DNA from: Oopsacas minuta
Lineage: Eukaryota > Porifera > Hexactinellida > Lyssacinosida > Leucopsacidae
Assembly: GCA_024704765.1 (NCBI GenBank)
Contig: JAKMXF010000298.1
Span: 310,001 to 374,000 of the forward strand
Reading direction: 5' to 3'
DNA: 64,000 nucleotides
Both the position numbers and the translations under genes were made by a program. Of the stretch, positions 10,409 through 20,930 are shown piece after piece. The notes under the pieces were generated by a model, which saw only the letters and a program-made list of their open reading frames with translations, did no database searches and was not told the DNA's origin. The first letter of the stretch is position 1, and the number at the start of each line of letters is the position of its first letter.

Positions 10409-11623
10409 ATGTCACATTCTTCGTATCGTGTCTTGTCCAACCACACGGGTAAGATGGCCCCTAAAGGCGTAGTAGGCCTAGACAAGATACCTCAACAAGT
10501 CGTGAACAAGGCAATACGTCTTGGTTTCGATTTTAACATTTTGTGTATTGGTGAAACTGGAATAGGCAAGAGTACACTGATCGATACTCTTTTCAAAACA
10601 GAGTTCAACTCATCGCCTGTAAAACACAACCAAGTAAAGGTAGCTCTTTGCGAGAACACATATCGGCTAAAGGAAAGTAACGTGCAATTGAGATTAACCG
10701 TGGTTGATACTGTTGGATTTGGGGATCAAATAAATAAAGTCAATTCTTATGAACCTATCGTAGAGTATGTTGACAAACAATTTGAGCGCTATTTGTTAGA
10801 AGAACTGAGACCAAATAGAAATAGGTTAGATTTTCATGACACACGCATACATGCTTGTCTCTACTTCATTTCCCCTACTGGTCACTCACTGAAAATCCTG
10901 GATCTCCATACCATGAAGGCGCTGGATAAAAAGGTGAACTTAGTGCCAATAATCGCGAAAGCTGACACTATGAGTCAACAGGAAATCGTCGCATTTAAAG
11001 CACGTATTTTAGAGGAAATCAGAGCTAATGATATTCACGTGTATACTTGTGTTGATGGGAACGGCGGTGCAATGGAACCTGTTGGCATGCCATATGCTGT
11101 TATTGGTAGTAGAGAAATGGTGTTGGTCAAAGCTTCCAAGGTTCGTGGGAGGAAATATCCATGGGGTGTTGTTGAGGTTGAGAATGACAAACATTGTGAT
11201 TTTGTACGTCTAAGGGACATGTTGATTCGTACGAATATGGAGGATTTGAGGGAACAGACAAATTCAAATCTTTATGAGGTCTATCGTAGTGCATATCTCG
11301 AAGCTAAAACAGATTATCAACCTTTCATGAGTTCAAAACAAATTCAAAATGCTCAAGAACAGCGGATAGTCCGTGATAGGGAAATTGATAGGCTCGTACA
11401 AGATAAACTGAGTGCGAAAGAGAAAGAATTGAAACAAATAGAAATCCAAATGAAAGAAGAGTTCGAAATTGAACGACAAAAATACACAGAAGAGAAGGAA
11501 AACTTGGGTAAAAAGGGTGAAGCACTGAGAAAAGAATCCACAGAGTTCCAACAGGTCAAGAAACATATGGAAGCAAGCAGAACTTCTACACTGGAAAAAA
11601 TGAAAGCGAAGAAAGCCAAGTAA
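10409..11623 (+). CDS. Septin, SEPT6 group
   Basis: Intronless 404-residue GTP-binding septin that polymerises into heteromeric cortical filaments for cytokinesis and membrane scaffolding. The P-loop GETGIGKST is at 48-56, the G3-like DTVGFGDQINK follows near 100, and G4 AKAD is near 190. The septin unique element (PWGVVEVENDKHCDF, LRDMLIRTNMEDLREQT) closes the G domain. The last about 80 residues form a strongly charged coiled coil (KEKELKQIEIQMKEEFE). The strip GHSLKILDLHTMKALDKKVN and the long coiled coil match the SEPT6/8/10/11 group. As in that group, the switch I segment (VKHNQVKVALCENTYR) shows no obvious catalytic threonine, so it may bind GTP without hydrolysing it; this last point is inference. 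The first ATG is used. Confidence 0.95.
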   Translation: MSHSSYRVLSNHTGKMAPKGVVGLDKIPQQVVNKAIRLGFDFNILCIGETGIGKSTLIDTLFKTEFNSSPVKHNQVKVALCENTYRLKESNVQLRLTVVDTVGFGDQINKVNSYEPIVEYVDKQFERYLLEELRPNRNRLDFHDTRIHACLYFISPTGHSLKILDLHTMKALDKKVNLVPIIAKADTMSQQEIVAFKARILEEIRANDIHVYTCVDGNGGAMEPVGMPYAVIGSREMVLVKASKVRGRKYPWGVVEVENDKHCDFVRLRDMLIRTNMEDLREQTNSNLYEVYRSAYLEAKTDYQPFMSSKQIQNAQEQRIVRDREIDRLVQDKLSAKEKELKQIEIQMKEEFEIERQKYTEEKENLGKKGEALRKESTEFQQVKKHMEASRTSTLEKMKAKKAK

Positions 11624-12412
11624 ACGCAAGAGTAACCGCTGTTTTGTTCAATCAATTTACCAGGCAATCCCAGTTAAATATAGTCAATTTTTCTACGGTC
11701 TGAAGTTGTATATTTAGCATTTACTCAACCTAGAATATATTATTAAATTATTGTATTTGGCTGATGAAAGAATAATCTAATTAATAGAAACTACCTTCCT
11801 ACTTTACAGAACGTAACGGACCCGTTTGCTTGAGGATTTTGAATGTGGCTGTATCATGCGATTTCCAAAACAATTATATAATGCAGTGGGTCCCAAAGCT
11901 GGGGTCCACGGGTGAAAAAGGTTCATATTCAATTTTGTCAGTTCAAAAAACAGAAGCATAGAATATGATATTCATGAAAATTGGGGACACTTTTCAGGAA
12001 GAGATTATTCAGTTTTCCTTTGTTGAATTGTTCGAAAGATTAGTCTAAATGTTCAATTTCTGGCAGATATGGTCGAAGCATAAAAAACTGCAATTTCCCT
12101 TTCAATACATAAATTTTTACAATCCTTGAGTTGCACATATGTTACGCAATACAACATAATTATTATATCAATAACAAGAGGAAAGCCAGTCAGCTCTCTC
12201 TCTCTCGTTACATAGAAAGTGCATGAATCTGATTATTCTCTTTGAAAATTAGTTAGTAAGTAAACTAATATAAGAGTAACTATTTTAAGAAAGACCTTAG
12301 ACCTATTCTGATGGAAGCAGTGATTTCGTATTCGTTCTCGATATAACGAGAGTTGGCTGTAAATTCCTACAATGGTATGTAACGTAAATAATTTATCTGT
12401 ATCTAGTTGGAT
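11624..12412. other. Intergenic, transposon fragments
   Basis: Holds a one-ended hAT MITE fragment near 11884-11922 (CAGTGGGTCCCAAAGC then GGGTCCACGGGTGAAAAAGG), a CT-rich tract near 12200 and the right end of a family A MITE ending at 12359 (CGATATAACGAGAGTTGGCT). No gene seen. Confidence 0.5.
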
Positions 12413-13789
12413 ATGAATTCAGTCACTGACACATCCCATGTTATCCAAGATAATCTCCCATCAATGTGGAATGCAAAAGACAACTATTCTTCTCTCTCCC
12501 TTACTCACAACAATTTATGGGTCTCTTTTCGTGGACACGGTAAAGCTCATCAAAAAGAAGCCGCATCAGTACGCTCAAACAACTCCATCCCCAAATCCTG
12601 CGGAATATATTACTTCGAAATACACATCATTTCTAAAGGAAGAGATGGTTTTATTGGAATTGGGTTAACCTCACGAAAATCTGTAACCAATCGTTTACCC
12701 GGTTTAGATAAAAATTCCTATGGTTACCATGGTGACGATGGTTGTATATTTTCTTCCTCATCTTCTGGAAAACCATACGGTCCATCTTTCACAACCAATG
12801 ACGTCATAGGATGTGGTCTTAATACAATTACAAATACTTGTTTCTATACAAAGAATGGGATATTCCTTGGCCATGCTTTCCAGAATGTTCCATCGAATCT
12901 CTACCCAACAATTGGCTTACAAACTTCTGGTGAAACAATCGCAGCTAATTTCGGACAGGAATCATTTATGTATGATATTGAAGGTATAAGTAGCTCATTT
13001 CGTCAGAAATTGATTGATTCTATTATAAAACGAAAGTTGCCTTCCCATACGGTTTCTACAGCACCTGACTATATGCATGAGTTAGTGTTATCATACTTAG
13101 TGCACCATGGACATTGTAGAAGTGCTAGAGCCTTTGCCTCAGCTACTGACCAAGATATCGCCGAATCGGAAGCATCCATGGTCCAAAGACAGCAAATACA
13201 CAATTACATTCTTTCAGGGAAAATAAGCGAAGTTATTAAAATGTGTGACTCGTTTTATCCAGATTTATTTGAGAGTAATTTAGAGTTAAAATTTCGTGTC
13301 AAATGTCAGCAATTCTTAGAAATTCTATCAGGAAATGATAGTATTAATCTCGAAGCTTTCAATGGTACAGAAAACATATTTCCATACGAAGATTCAAACT
13401 CAATAGAAAATTCAAATATTTCAACAGCTCGTACTTACAAAGAATTAGCTAGTTTAGTGTATTTCGGTAGAAACGAGTTAATTCCAATTGTCAATGTAAT
13501 GTTAGAGAGAAAACTAATGACAGAAGAACTGACATCATATTATCAGGATATATTCAGTATCTTTGTGTATCCAGACCCAATGAACTCACCGTTAACCTAT
13601 TTACTCGACAACTCACAAAGAATTTCATTAGGTAACTATCTGAATAGTGTAATTCTAATGCGACTAAATTTACCTGCAAATCCGCCATTACATACACTAC
13701 TACAGTATGCCAACCAAACATGGAAATATATGCAGGAAAAAGAGGTCAGTTCAACAGCTCTCCTCTCTATCAACCACTTTTGTACATAG
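12413..13789 (+). CDS. RANBP9: Ran-binding protein 9/10 (SPRY-LisH-CTLH-CRA), CTLH E3 ligase subunit
   Basis: Intronless protein of about 458 residues. The ATG at 12413 is chosen over an upstream in-frame TTG. A SPRY domain (about 25-185) carries GIYYFEIHI, GFIGIGLTSR, YGYHGDDGCIF, GKPYGPSF, DVIGCGLN, CFYTKNGIFLGHAF and LYPTIGLQTSGE, a strip specific to RanBPM. LisH follows (DYMHELVLSYLVHHGH, about 219-235), then CTLH (RQQIHNYILSGKISEVIKMC, with LELKFRVKCQQFLE) and a CRA segment to the end. In other animals the protein is a scaffold subunit of the GID/CTLH ubiquitin ligase. It lacks the long Pro/Gln-rich N-terminus of the vertebrate protein. Animals outside vertebrates usually carry one gene for RANBP9 and RANBP10; the symbol is used in that sense. 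Confidence 0.95.
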   Translation: MNSVTDTSHVIQDNLPSMWNAKDNYSSLSLTHNNLWVSFRGHGKAHQKEAASVRSNNSIPKSCGIYYFEIHIISKGRDGFIGIGLTSRKSVTNRLPGLDKNSYGYHGDDGCIFSSSSSGKPYGPSFTTNDVIGCGLNTITNTCFYTKNGIFLGHAFQNVPSNLYPTIGLQTSGETIAANFGQESFMYDIEGISSSFRQKLIDSIIKRKLPSHTVSTAPDYMHELVLSYLVHHGHCRSARAFASATDQDIAESEASMVQRQQIHNYILSGKISEVIKMCDSFYPDLFESNLELKFRVKCQQFLEILSGNDSINLEAFNGTENIFPYEDSNSIENSNISTARTYKELASLVYFGRNELIPIVNVMLERKLMTEELTSYYQDIFSIFVYPDPMNSPLTYLLDNSQRISLGNYLNSVILMRLNLPANPPLHTLLQYANQTWKYMQEKEVSSTALLSINHFCT

Positions 13790-13972
13790 TTATGTATTGT
13801 TACGTCACTAGTCAGTTAAGCGTGTGTACTTTCTTTAATTGTTCAGCTACTTTATTAAGTTAGTTCTAATGAAGTTTATATTGGAAGTTAGTATTATTTA
13901 TTCTCTAATATCTTGTATGGAGAATTTTATTATGATAACAAAAAGTTACGAACACTTATTTACAAATTTACC

Positions 13973-14092
13973 CAGAGGTTCCCAACCTTTTTCACTCGTG
14001 GGCCCTCCCATATTTCTAGATTCCATGGACCCGTGCTGTCGCTCGTGCACCATCAAGGGGCACATAGACCCCATGGTTGGGAACCACAAAAT
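13973..14092. repeat. hAT-type MITE
   Basis: Left end CAGAGGTTCCCAACCTTTTT and right end CCCCATGGTTGGGAACCAC are inverted. Related to copies at 37258, 48433 and 55282 (shared GTGGACCC and GGGTCCATGGACCCC-like phrases). It lies in the 356-base space before the NHL pseudogene, where I see nothing else. Confidence 0.75.
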
Positions 14093-14145
14093 TCCATGAA
14101 TTTCAGATTTCATAATACTTTACTGTTATAATAATAAATTTTTGT

Positions 14146-15353
14146 ATGGCAAGTCTATTTGCTGATGACTTCGAAGAGGTAGATGTATTCTTGACAGATA
14201 TTGCTTATTGTAAAGAGGAAATAATTCGTAAACTCGAAGAGCTAGAGAGGATATTGAATGAAAGGAAGCAAGTATTACTTGGTGAAATCGCTTATATAAA
14301 AGAGAGATACGAAAAATCAAGAGAAACGATTAAAACACTCGAAAAGAGTAGAGCTTCAATTCTTCAGAGTATTATTAAAGTTGATAATCTGTTGATCAGT
14401 GCTACAACTCGTAAAGATGTAATAAACCCGTTAGATAACGAGATTAATCACCTCAAAATTGCTCAAGAAATATTCACGAAAATTAAAGTCACTTTCGGTG
14501 ATGAAGAAAAGTTATTAAATTTTATTGAAAATTATGGGAAAATTTCAAATTCTATAGAAATATGTTATAAAGAACGAACAATCCCACAATACACACTATT
14601 CCTTCGCAAATATTTAACTTTAACTCTCTTTACGGTATCTCAATAGCGTTTAACGGGAGGAAAGAAAGGCAAGATTGTAGTTCTTTCGAAAGATTTAAAG
14701 GATATAAAATATATAAAAGACAAGCGTTTATCAGCTCCTTATGGTATATTTGTGTTAACAATGATTTTGTCTTCATTACTGATGCTATTATGCATAAATT
14801 ACTTAAGTTTAATCGTGATGGAACATTTGTGAAGCAAATCGGTAACTTTGGCTCGCGAAATAACGAATTTAAATACCCTTATTCATTGGATATTGACTCG
14901 GGAAACTTACTATTTGTCTGTGATAATGATAACAACAGACTATCGGTTTTTAACACAAAACTTGAATGGCAAAAATCATTGACTAATCCTATCTTAAACT
15001 ACCCACGAGATGTTAAAGTTAATGAGAATATTTACGTTTTATGTGGCGACAAAACTATCTATGTTTTTTCAAAATTATTCGCATTAGTCAGGAAGATAAA
15101 ACCCATTTCTAAATTCGTGAATAATCCATTCTGGTTCTGTATTGATAAAAATGGACACTTTTTGGTAAGTGATAGAGATGGTGGTGTTATAAAGATATTT
15201 ACACCTGAAGGCAAATTGGATTCTATTTTAGGTTCAAAGGTTCAAGAGAATGAATATGCATATTGTCATGATACTCAGGGTATAGCTATTAATCAGGATG
15301 GATGCATTGTCAGTGTATCATCAGATATTAATGTCTCTCTTAAATATTTTTAA
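14146..15353 (+). pseudogene. Broken coiled-coil/NHL-repeat gene (TRIM-like)
   Basis: Residues 1-166 from 14146 form a coiled coil (KEEIIRKLEELERILNERKQ and further heptads), as in the middle of TRIM-NHL proteins. The reading frame then meets an in-frame TAG at 14644 but stays coherent after it (KGKIVVLSKDL, SAPYGI). At about 14750 the frame shifts, and a second open stretch continues with NHL repeats: NNDFVFITDAIMHKLLKFN, PYSLDIDSGNLLFVCDNDNN, PRDVKVNENIYVL, NPFWFCIDKNGHFLVSDRD. No RING or B-box is seen. The TAG follows a pyrimidine-rich run (TTTACGGTATCTCAATAG) that could be a splice acceptor, but I find no convincing donor. One stop plus one frameshift fit a decayed copy best. A sequencing error or an unusual short intron is the alternative. 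Confidence 0.6.
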
Positions 15354-16105
15354 TTTATCCCCAATATTTTTTCTGCTCATGTTTTGTGTATATTTTTACT
15401 TCATTTTGGAAGCCTGTTTTTCGTTGATCGAAATTTCTTCCAAACTATGGATAAATACACTGTTCACACAAGTACTCACTTGATTATTTATAATACGTAC
15501 TCTTGTTTACGGAATACATTATATGACAATTGAGTGCAATACACAGACAACGTGTAATATCATAATTAACAATATCACAGTATTACAATATCTGAAGCTT
15601 AATATAGTAGAATGAACTATAGCACATAATCTATAATAGAATATTCCAAGACTAGATACTTCTTCTGTTATTTGCTATCCTTTCCTTTACTAAAAATACA
15701 ATACAGTTATAGATACGTAGACTCTGCATTATAAGGTCACTTCGGGACCAGGAAAATTGATCCAATTAAGAGGAATTAAAGTGTTGGGCCGATTAACTGG
15801 AGGTAGTTCTGAATCTCTAGTATATCGAAGCTCAAGGAACCACAATAATTACTTCGATATACCCGATGAAATAAATTTATGTAACTTTGACGGTTTGAGT
15901 TGACTGACTGTATATTAGATCATGCACATATCCCACGCTCGAATTAATTGAAAATTCCACTAAATACATGGTAATTTGTATGTCTGTACTTGTAATACAA
16001 TATCTTATTAGGACAGTCACATGAAATGATGTACAGACAAGTACAGTTTATATAAACTTAGATTACCAAATAGTCTCATTTAGTGTTCACAAATATCTTA
16101 GAGAA
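15354..16105. other. Intergenic with two repeat fragments
   Basis: A segment around 15735-15810 (CACTTCGGGACCAGG, CCGATTAACTGGA) is also found, inverted, at about 60090-60185. A truncated family A MITE lies at 15819-15910 (ATATCGAAGCTCAAGG then GAGTTGACTGACTG). No gene seen. Confidence 0.55.
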
Positions 16106-18103
16106 ATGTCTAACAAACGTGCAGTCTATGTGCTGGGGGTGGGGATGACAAAATTCGAGAAGCCTGGTCGTAGAGATAACTTTGACTACCCAGACATGGC
16201 TCTAGAAGCCGCGAGGAATGCATTAGCAGATGCTAAGATATCATATAAAGATGTACAACAAGTATGCTGTGGATATACAATAGGAGATAGTACATGTGGA
16301 CAGAGAGCTGTCTATCAGCTGGGGATGACTGGCATACCTGTATACAATGTGAACAATAATTGTTCTACCGGAAGTACTGCTCTACTACTCGCTAGGTATA
16401 TTGTTCAGGGTGGTGTAGCTGATTGCGTCATGGCTCTAGGATTCGATAAGATGCATAGAGGACCAATCAAATCAGGATATACTGATAGAGTTAATCCTAT
16501 GGATAAACATGTAGAGGTTATGTTCACTCAAAGGGAGATGGGGAATGGACCTATTACTGCTCAAATGTTCGGGAACGCAGGTAATAATATACTATACCCC
16601 CCTGCTTAAAAATCTACGACGTATGTTGTACGTAAACACACGAAATTATAATCATAATTACCTAATTATTCGGGATACTTGGATTGTCTCACAAATTTTT
16701 TATCATCCAGGATTCCTGGGAAATTTGCAATTTTCTGGATATTTTCGTTAATTAATTAACGCTTAGAATTACAGTAGGTGTCGCTAATAAGAACCATCCT
16801 GTGGAAACAGTTCTCAATACTTGTATACTTTACACCGGTTATAAGAACATATTTGGCTACTCCCAACGGTGTTCTTATAAGCGATAATTCGATAACCACT
16901 GTATTCGAATTACTTCAGAACATAAAATTCATGAAATATAACGTTGGTTAATAACTTACAACAGGTAGAGAACATATGGAGAAGTATGGCTCAAATCCTG
17001 ATCATTTCGCTAAGATAGCTTACAAGAACCACAAACATTCTGTGAACAATCCTAACGCACAGTTTCAGCAGCATTACACTCTTGAGGAAGTGAAAGCAAG
17101 CAGACTTGTCCATGACCCACTCACCCTACTTCAATGCTGTCCTACTAGTGATGGAGCAGGTTGTGTTATTGTATGCTCACTTGATTTCCTAAACAAAACA
17201 GGACTACATGCTCAAGCCGTGGAGATACTAGCCATGGAAATGCGTACAGACTTCCCATCTACATTCGAGGAGAAATCATCCATCAAACTAGTAGGTTATG
17301 ATTTATCTAAAAGCGCAGCAGATAGTGTATACAAACAGACCGGATATAATGCAAATGATGTTGACGTCATAGAATTACATGATTGTTTCTCAGCTAACGA
17401 ATTGATTACTTATGAAGCTCTAGGGCTGTGTCCTCCTGGTAAAGCAGGTAACCTCATAGATAGGGGAGATAACACGTACGGCGGTAAATGGGTAGTTAAC
17501 CCTAGCGGGGGTCTAATCAGTAAAGGACATCCCCTAGGTGCTACTGGCCTAGCGCAATGCACAGAGTTATGCTGGCAATTGAGAGGACAAGCTGGTCCGA
17601 GACAGGTGAAAGGAGCTAAACTAGCTCTACAGCATAATCTGGGCCTTGGTGGAGCTGTAGTAGTTACGATGTACAGACTAGGATTCCCTCATTTAACGTA
17701 TGATGCTAAAACACCTTATGCTTTATCACATCAGCCTTGTTCAGGAGGTAATCTAAAATCTGAGGAGTTTTTCAAACTAATCGCAGAGAATATGGAAGAG
17801 AACGGAGCTGATCTGGTGAAAAAGGTAAAAGGAAGTTATCTTTTTAAGATAACAGGTGGACCTGGTGGCCTATCGAAAAAATGGGTAGTAGACCTCAAAA
17901 ATGGTAACGGATCGGTAAAAGAGGGAGATGGAAAGGCAGATTGTACTATTATGATAAGTGACGATAATTTCGCAGATATGGTGAGTGGGAAGTTGAACGG
18001 ACAAAAAGCATTTTTCCAAGGAAAACTGAAGCTATCTGGTAACATGGCTCTTGCAATGAAACTACAAGCAATTATGCCAAGTAATCCTAACTCAAAATTA
18101 TAA
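16106..18103 (+). CDS. SCP2: Sterol carrier protein x (peroxisomal 3-ketoacyl-CoA thiolase fused to SCP2)
   Basis: Two exons, 16106-16580 and 16965-18103, join in phase to give 537 residues, close to the 547 of human SCPx. The thiolase part has the active-site cysteine in [15 protein letters not shown] (about 92), the late-thiolase strip [19 protein letters not shown], and [20 protein letters not shown] with the catalytic histidine. The C-terminal about 110 residues are an SCP2 lipid-binding domain ([31 protein letters not shown]). The protein ends in SKL, the canonical peroxisomal targeting signal type 1. It acts in peroxisomal beta-oxidation of branched-chain and sterol-derived acyl-CoAs. 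The intron carries a small TIR element at 16772-16901. PEX7, another peroxisome gene, lies 1.5 kb downstream on the same strand. Confidence 0.97.
16772..16901. repeat. Short TIR element with TA duplication in the SCP2 intron
   Basis: Starts CAGTAGGTGTCGCTAATAAG and ends GATAATTCGATAACCACTG, flanked by TA on both sides. GTTCTTATAAGCG near the right end mirrors CGCTAATAAGAAC near the left. A one-ended relative starts near 63369. Pogo/Tc1-like by target site and CAGT end. Confidence 0.65.
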
Positions 18104-18140
18104 ACAAAACCAGCTGAAGATGATGTAGTACATTAGTTCG

Positions 18141-19208
18141 TTACCTTTTAATCTTAACTCTGTGTGTGTCGTGTGTGTAGCGTGCTTGTTGACTGTGACT
18201 TGATGTTGGATCTTGTCCGAATACTCTAGCTCTAAAACAAACAATATTTTGTAATAATATTTAGTTATCTTATATATTAAATGGAGTAATTACGCATATA
18301 TAGTTTAATAGTCAGTTTAAATGTTATATTCGACTTGGTTATAACGGGAATTTCCTGTACCTTGCTTCAGCATAAGTTGCTTCTTTATTCTGTAACCTTT
18401 CTTGGAAAGTTTGTTTATTCAATGCATCTAATTTGTTTTCTGTCCTATTATCAATTCTGTTATCATCTGAATGATTTCTCTTCAATATTTTAAACTATGA
18501 ACATACTCAAATGTTAGTATTGTATAATATTAATAAGGAAGTGTTAAGGACCTTCGGCGAATTATCTTCTGTTGGCGATTTGCTAGCTTCTCCTGCTTGT
18601 TGAGTTGAGTGAGAAGAAGAGTGAGATTTTATTTTCGATCTCTTTTGTCTCCTAGATTTGGATAAGATCTACCGTATTTATGCGAAACGCAGCAATTTTT
18701 ATCAAATTTAAACGTATTTTTTATTCAATTTCTACCAACAAATATGATACGCAGATTTATCGTGAGATGCTTATTTCCTTTTGGCTGTCGCGTCCAGTGT
18801 TGCCAAGTCCTTAGCAAATTTAATAGATTTTGGCTTTGACATGAACTTTGACTTATGACAAGACATTACATGAACCATGAACTTTGGCATGAACTTTGTC
18901 GGCACATCATATGGCCACACTGGTCGCGTCGATCTAGGTAACTGAACTTCCATTGATGGTTTTCAGTGCCTAGAGTTAGATGCAGTTTGAAATAATTATG
19001 TTAAATTGGAAAATTCATGCATTTGGAATAATAATAATAAAAATTTACTTTCTTTCTTTTTCTTTATATTTCTCTTCTCGTTCTGTCATCTTTTTCTCAA
19101 AATCCTACAACTCAAATAAAAAAATGATATAATGAATAATACATCATTAGTGCTTCTTACGTCATCATCTGCATCTTCCCAATTATCTAATATATCTTTA
19201 TCTTCCAT
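18141..19208 (-). CDS. SZRD1: SUZ-domain protein (SZRD1-like)
   Basis: Five short exons join in phase: 19208-19161, 19104-19049, 18651-18552, 18479-18361 and 18231-18141, giving 137 residues. The start MEDKDILDNWEDADDD matches the acidic tryptophan-containing N-terminus of SZRD1 and leads into DFEKKMTEREEKYKEKE. The SUZ domain is assembled across exons 4 and 5 (TFQERLQNKEATYAEAR then ARVFGQDP), a strong match to the YAEARxRIFG signature of RNA-binding SUZ domains. The end (ARYTHDTHRVKIKR) is basic. The donor after exon 3 is GTCCTT, weaker than the others, and the acceptor of exon 4 is ATTGAAG. The role is inferred to be RNA binding; SZRD1 itself is poorly characterised. The second intron contains a hAT MITE. 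Confidence 0.85.
18795..18922. mobile_element. hAT MITE with perfect 8-bp target duplication
   Basis: The 128-bp element has terminal inverted repeats CAGTGTTGCCA and TGGCCACACTG and is flanked on both sides by GTCGCGTC. An 8-bp duplication with CAGTG ends is the hAT signature. The interior has repeated CATGAACTTTG units. A looser relative (CAGTGCCGCCAGATCATGAA, TAGATTTTGGCTTATGGCAT) lies near 33640. Inserted in an SZRD1 intron. Confidence 0.85.
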
Positions 19209-19657
19209 AAAATCTCTAATTTGTTAAAATGCCAACACAGATAAATTATAGGAGACCGAGAATATATAATTTATTATGTGAAGTTTAGGCCAAATATTTG
19301 TTTTTTATGAGAAAATATTCGTTTATTAAAAATCTACAATATAGCAGAGGGCCACCGAGTTTTGGTATGCATCACTGAAACCGGGAAAGTTTACACTATA
19401 AAAAGTGAAATTTTCAAAAAATCTGACCTTGCTCTACGTATATATGCTCATAATTATTAGCCAGAAAGTTTTATGGAGAAGGTAAGATAGAAAATTGTCA
19501 GGGCTAACTAATGAACCAATTGAACCTCTAACCTCCAAACAGTTATGAAGGTGTATGGTTGGAGATGATCAAAAATTTCGAGTCCTCATGGCCCAACTTT
19601 ATTCCGCATGATTACTAATGTGATAGCAAAAAATAAATTACAAACTTCATATAGGAA
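19209..19657. other. Divergent intergenic region, SZRD1/PEX7
   Basis: About 450 bases between divergent genes, so both promoters should be here. No repeat or additional gene recognised. Confidence 0.5.
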
Positions 19658-20635
19658 ATGGGAGCTAGAGTGAAGATCGTATTAGCATCAGTCCTACCTT
19701 TACCAAACCTACATCATTTCTCAATAAAATCCTCTAACACAGAATTCAACAGACTAGCACTTACATCAGGAGAGAATTATGGATTAAAGGGGAGCGGATT
19801 TCTCACAATTATAGACACAAACCACCACTTACAGGTTATTAAACAATTTCAATGGAGTGATGCATTGTTTGACGTCACATGGGGAGAACAATATAATAAC
19901 ATTGCAGTGACAGTTTCTGGTGATGGGAGTTTCCAAGTTTGGGATATTTCAGAGGAAACATTAAATCCAAAATTAGTAATAAAAGCTCATAGCATAGAGA
20001 GTTGCTGTGTAGAATGGGATGTAACAAATATTGCCTCGCGGTTTTTAACAACTTCATGGGATAAGACACTAAAAGTATGGGATATAAGTGAAGGCCCTAT
20101 TTGCATCTGCGAAATTTCACACCCTAGTATTGTATACAGTGGCCAATGGGCACCATTTTCACCTCATCTAATCGCTATAGCAGGTTCTGATGGTTATTTA
20201 GTACAGAGAGATTTGAGAAATAGCAAATCTCAAATATCAGCTATACAAGCCCACCAGCCTGAAATCCTATCATGTAGCTGGTCCCCACAAAACCAGTTTA
20301 CCATAGCAACAGGTGGATGCGATAGGTATGTAAAGATATGGGACACAAGACAACTGCAATCACCAATAACAATTCTAACTGGGCAAAGACAAACTGTGAA
20401 AAGAGTTAAAATGAATCCTCATAGTGAAACGCTGCTTGGATCCTGTGGATATGATAATAACTGGATTTTATGGGACTATTCTAACAAGAACTGTTTGTTT
20501 GTTTCTAATTGGCATACAAATTTCTGCTATGGATTCGATTTTGATAGAAATGTGAATGGACAGTTCTACACGTGTGCTTGGGATTCAAAGGTTATAAGTG
20601 CAAGATATGAGAGTAAATATTTATCAAAATTGTGA
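19658..20635 (+). CDS. PEX7: Peroxin 7, PTS2 import receptor
   Basis: Intronless 325-residue WD40 propeller, near the 323 residues of human PEX7. It binds PTS2 signals of peroxisomal matrix proteins and delivers them to the import docking complex. Diagnostic strips are NRLALTSGENYGLKGSGFL, FQWSDALFDVTWGEQYNNIA, SGDGSFQVWDI, TTSWDKTLKVWDIS, PSIVYSGQWAPFSPHLIAI, AHQPEILSCSWSPQNQF, VKRVKMNPHSETLLGSCGYD and TCAWDSKV, six WD-type blades in the PEX7 order. Start MGARVKIV is the first ATG. POP5 follows on the same strand after about 300 bases that contain a MITE. Confidence 0.96.
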   Translation: MGARVKIVLASVLPLPNLHHFSIKSSNTEFNRLALTSGENYGLKGSGFLTIIDTNHHLQVIKQFQWSDALFDVTWGEQYNNIAVTVSGDGSFQVWDISEETLNPKLVIKAHSIESCCVEWDVTNIASRFLTTSWDKTLKVWDISEGPICICEISHPSIVYSGQWAPFSPHLIAIAGSDGYLVQRDLRNSKSQISAIQAHQPEILSCSWSPQNQFTIATGGCDRYVKIWDTRQLQSPITILTGQRQTVKRVKMNPHSETLLGSCGYDNNWILWDYSNKNCLFVSNWHTNFCYGFDFDRNVNGQFYTCAWDSKVISARYESKYLSKL

Positions 20636-20728
20636 CTAAAGTTTATTAATCTGTTTAAAATTTATTTATATCTATATATGTCTATATCTCTATAATTCCC
20701 ACAAATGATTACTTATAATATGTATAAA

Positions 20729-20840
20729 CAGTGGAACCTCGTTAATACGAACACCGACGAATTGAACAACCATTGTAGGGGCCTGAATTTGTGCAATTAT
20801 TCGTTGTTTCTGTCTGGTGATTCGTATTAACGAGGTTCTG
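20729..20840. repeat. Pogo/Tigger-like MITE, family B
   Basis: Left end CAGTGGAACCTCGTTAATAC and right end GATTCGTATTAACGAGGTTC then TG are inverted repeats. The CAGTGGAACCTCG start is typical of Tigger-type ends. Partial relatives occur at 42320-42380 and 63262-63309. Confidence 0.8.
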
Positions 20841-20930
20841 CACATTTGGCTTACACCAGTTGAAACGTTTAAACAGTGCTTATGTATACATTCAACAATT
20901 TACTATACAGCTAATAATCCCGATTACTAA

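Noticed and set aside
11325-11667. Three minus-strand frames rich in Phe, Leu and Ser
   Set aside because: Antisense of the Lys/Glu-rich septin coiled coil, which always gives hydrophobic shadows.
14640-14760. Treating the NHL gene as intact with a normal intron
   Set aside because: A pyrimidine-rich acceptor is visible, but no GT donor upstream restores the frame, and a second shift remains.
18771-18953. 60-residue minus-strand reading frame
   Set aside because: It lies across the hAT MITE at 18795-18922 and inside an SZRD1 intron; the repeated Met-Phe-Lys look comes from CATGAACTTTG repeats.
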